DNA from: Micromussa lordhowensis
Taxonomy: Eukaryota; Cnidaria; Anthozoa; Scleractinia; Lobophylliidae
Direction of reading: 5' to 3'
Assembly: GCA_964020085.1 (NCBI GenBank)
Contig: CAXHUQ010001595.1
Coordinates: forward strand, 1 to 64,000
DNA: 64,000 nucleotides
Of this stretch, positions 63,101 through 64,000 are shown in pieces. The position numbers and the translations under genes are program-made. The number at the start of each line of letters is the position of its first letter. The stretch's first letter is position 1. Under the pieces are notes generated by a model. It saw nothing but the letters and a program-made list of their open reading frames with translations, was not told the origin of the DNA and made no database searches.

Positions 63101-64000
63101 TGCAAACTAATACCACCAAAGCACTCCCGGGGTCGGTCCGGGTCCAAATGCGAAGTATCGGAGCTGCGCGAAATCTCCCACTATGCTAATCAGCCCGCAG
63201 ATCCCCAGGCGTGGCCGGCTGGCTGACTCGTTAGCCGAGCTTGACGCGTGTCGCAACTTGGCAAACTAATGGCACCAAAGCACTCCTGGGGTGGGTCCGG
63301 GTCCACATGCAAAGTTTCGGAGCTGCGCGACATCTCGCACTATGCTAACCAGCCCGTTTGCTAATTAGCCGAACTTTGCGCGCGTCGCAACTTTGCAAAC
63401 TAATACCACCAAAGCACTCCCGGGGTCGGTCCGGGTCCAAATGCGAAGTATCGGAGCTGCGCGAAATCTCCCACTATGCTAATCAGCCCGCAGATCCCCA
63501 GGCGTGGCCGGCTGGCTGACTCGTTAGCCGAGCTTGACGCGTGTCGCAACTTGGCAAACTAATGGCACCAAAGCACTCCTGGGGTGGGTCCGGGTCCACA
63601 TGCAAAGTTTCGGAGCTGCGCGACATCTCGCACTATGCTAACCAGCCCGTTTGCTAATTAGCCGAACTTTGCGCGCGTCGCAACTTTGCAAACTAATACC
63701 ACCAAAGCACTCCCGGGGTCGGTCCGGGTCCAAATGCGAAGTATCGGAGCTGCGCGAAATCTCCCACTATGCTAATCAGCCCGCAGATCCCCAGGCGTGG
63801 CCGGCTGGCTGACTCGTTAGCCGAGCTTGACGCGTGTCGCAACTTGGCAAACTAATGGCACCAAAGCACTCCTGGGGTGGGTCCGGGTCCACATGCAAAG
63901 TTTCGGAGCTGCGCGACATCTCGCACTATGCTAACCAGCCCGTTTGCTAATTAGCCGAACTTTGCGCGCGTCGCAACTTTGCAAACTAATACCACCAAAG
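51101..64000. repeat. Highly homogenised satellite tract (about 44 dimers)
   Basis: Across nearly 13 kb I noticed only about six substitutions: GCGGATCC in two adjacent dimers (55874 and 56167, 293 bp apart), three changes inside one dimer (ACAACTCGC 56594, GCGCATCGC 56645, CTCCTGGGG 56682) and CCAACCCG at 60715. I saw no indel. Identity between dimers here is therefore above about 99.9%, far above the rest of the window. Either this is the most recently amplified part of the array or an assembler has filled it with consensus copies. The array continues past the end of the window. Confidence 0.85.

Larger units (their letters stand above)
1..64000. repeat. Satellite DNA array of 293-bp dimeric units filling the whole window
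   Basis: The sequence restarts every 293 bp (for example GAAATCTCCC at 1, 294 and 587) through to base 64,000, always in the same orientation. I count 218 complete units and a final partial unit from 63756 that stops at unit base 245. All departures from strict periodicity that I found are small: 1-bp deletions near 8814, 12036, 24886, 30160, 40630 and 44968, a 1-bp insertion near 26651, a 2-bp deletion near 47560, and two 56-bp net deletions near 37521 and 41566. Together they account exactly for the phase at the end. There is no inversion, no inserted mobile element and no unique sequence. Base composition of the unit is about 58% G+C. This is a eukaryotic tandem satellite, and a centromeric or other heterochromatic location is likely by analogy. 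The family is not one I recognise. Confidence 0.98.

Noticed and set aside
1..64000. CRISPR array
   Set aside because: Repeats of 134-293 bp abut directly, with no short repeats and no variable spacers.
1..64000. Gene encoding a tandem-repeat protein
   Set aside because: 293 is not a multiple of 3, so the frame changes each unit, and every frame meets stops (for example TAA and TAG in GCTAATTAGC and ACTAAT) within a few hundred bases.
1..64000. Transposon or retroelement insertion, or long terminal repeats
   Set aside because: Phase accounting leaves only small indels. No sequence outside the satellite unit exists in the window, so no element can be present.

Overview
The whole 64,000-bp window is one uninterrupted, head-to-tail satellite DNA array. 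I see no gene, RNA gene, transposon, insertion sequence or unique sequence anywhere in it, and the array runs off both ends. The repeating unit is 293 bp. Taking the window's first base as unit base 1, there are 218 complete units plus 245 bp of a 219th. My tally of small indels (net -119 bp) predicts exactly the unit phase seen at base 64,000, so no larger interruption has been missed.

The 293-bp unit is itself a dimer of two diverged monomers: A (159 bp) and B (134 bp). Without a 25-bp segment present only in A (unit bases 29-53), the two align over 134 bp at about 85% identity (20 mismatches by hand count). Different dimers are far more alike than A is to B, so the dimer is the unit that was amplified. 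The unit is about 58% G+C and is not depleted in CpG (about 26 CpG per unit, near expectation). Many of the rare variants are nevertheless CpG-to-TpG or CpG-to-CpA changes, which suggests a host that methylates cytosine.

Larger structure sits on top of the dimers, visible through rare marker variants that recur at exact multiples of 293 bp. (1) 1-5.9 kb: nearly homogeneous dimers with variants recurring 4, 6 and 7 dimers apart. (2) 5.9-8.4 kb: a 6-dimer duplication. (3) 7.8-14.3 kb: two tandem copies of an 11-dimer block (3,222 bp). (4) 15.4-23.6 kb: two tandem copies of a 14-dimer block (4,102 bp) with a nested 6-dimer repeat. (5) 21-31 kb: part of that block repeated again 22 dimers away, then 18 dimers away. 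(6) 32-37 kb: sparse variants and a 3-dimer repeat. (7) 37.4-45.8 kb: two tandem copies of a block of 14 and 15 dimers, each carrying one truncated dimer with a 56-bp net deletion. (8) 46-50 kb: 1-, 3- and 4-dimer repeats. (9) 51-64 kb: about 13 kb with only about seven substitutions.

This is the architecture of a eukaryotic centromeric, pericentromeric or other heterochromatic satellite with higher-order repeats, kept uniform by repeated local duplication (unequal exchange or replication-based amplification). I do not recognise the satellite family and cannot name the taxon. A DNA-methylating eukaryote such as a plant fits, but that is inference. Short open reading frames exist only where an indel shifts the frame. 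They are not genes, and 293 is not divisible by 3, so no repeat protein can be read through the array.
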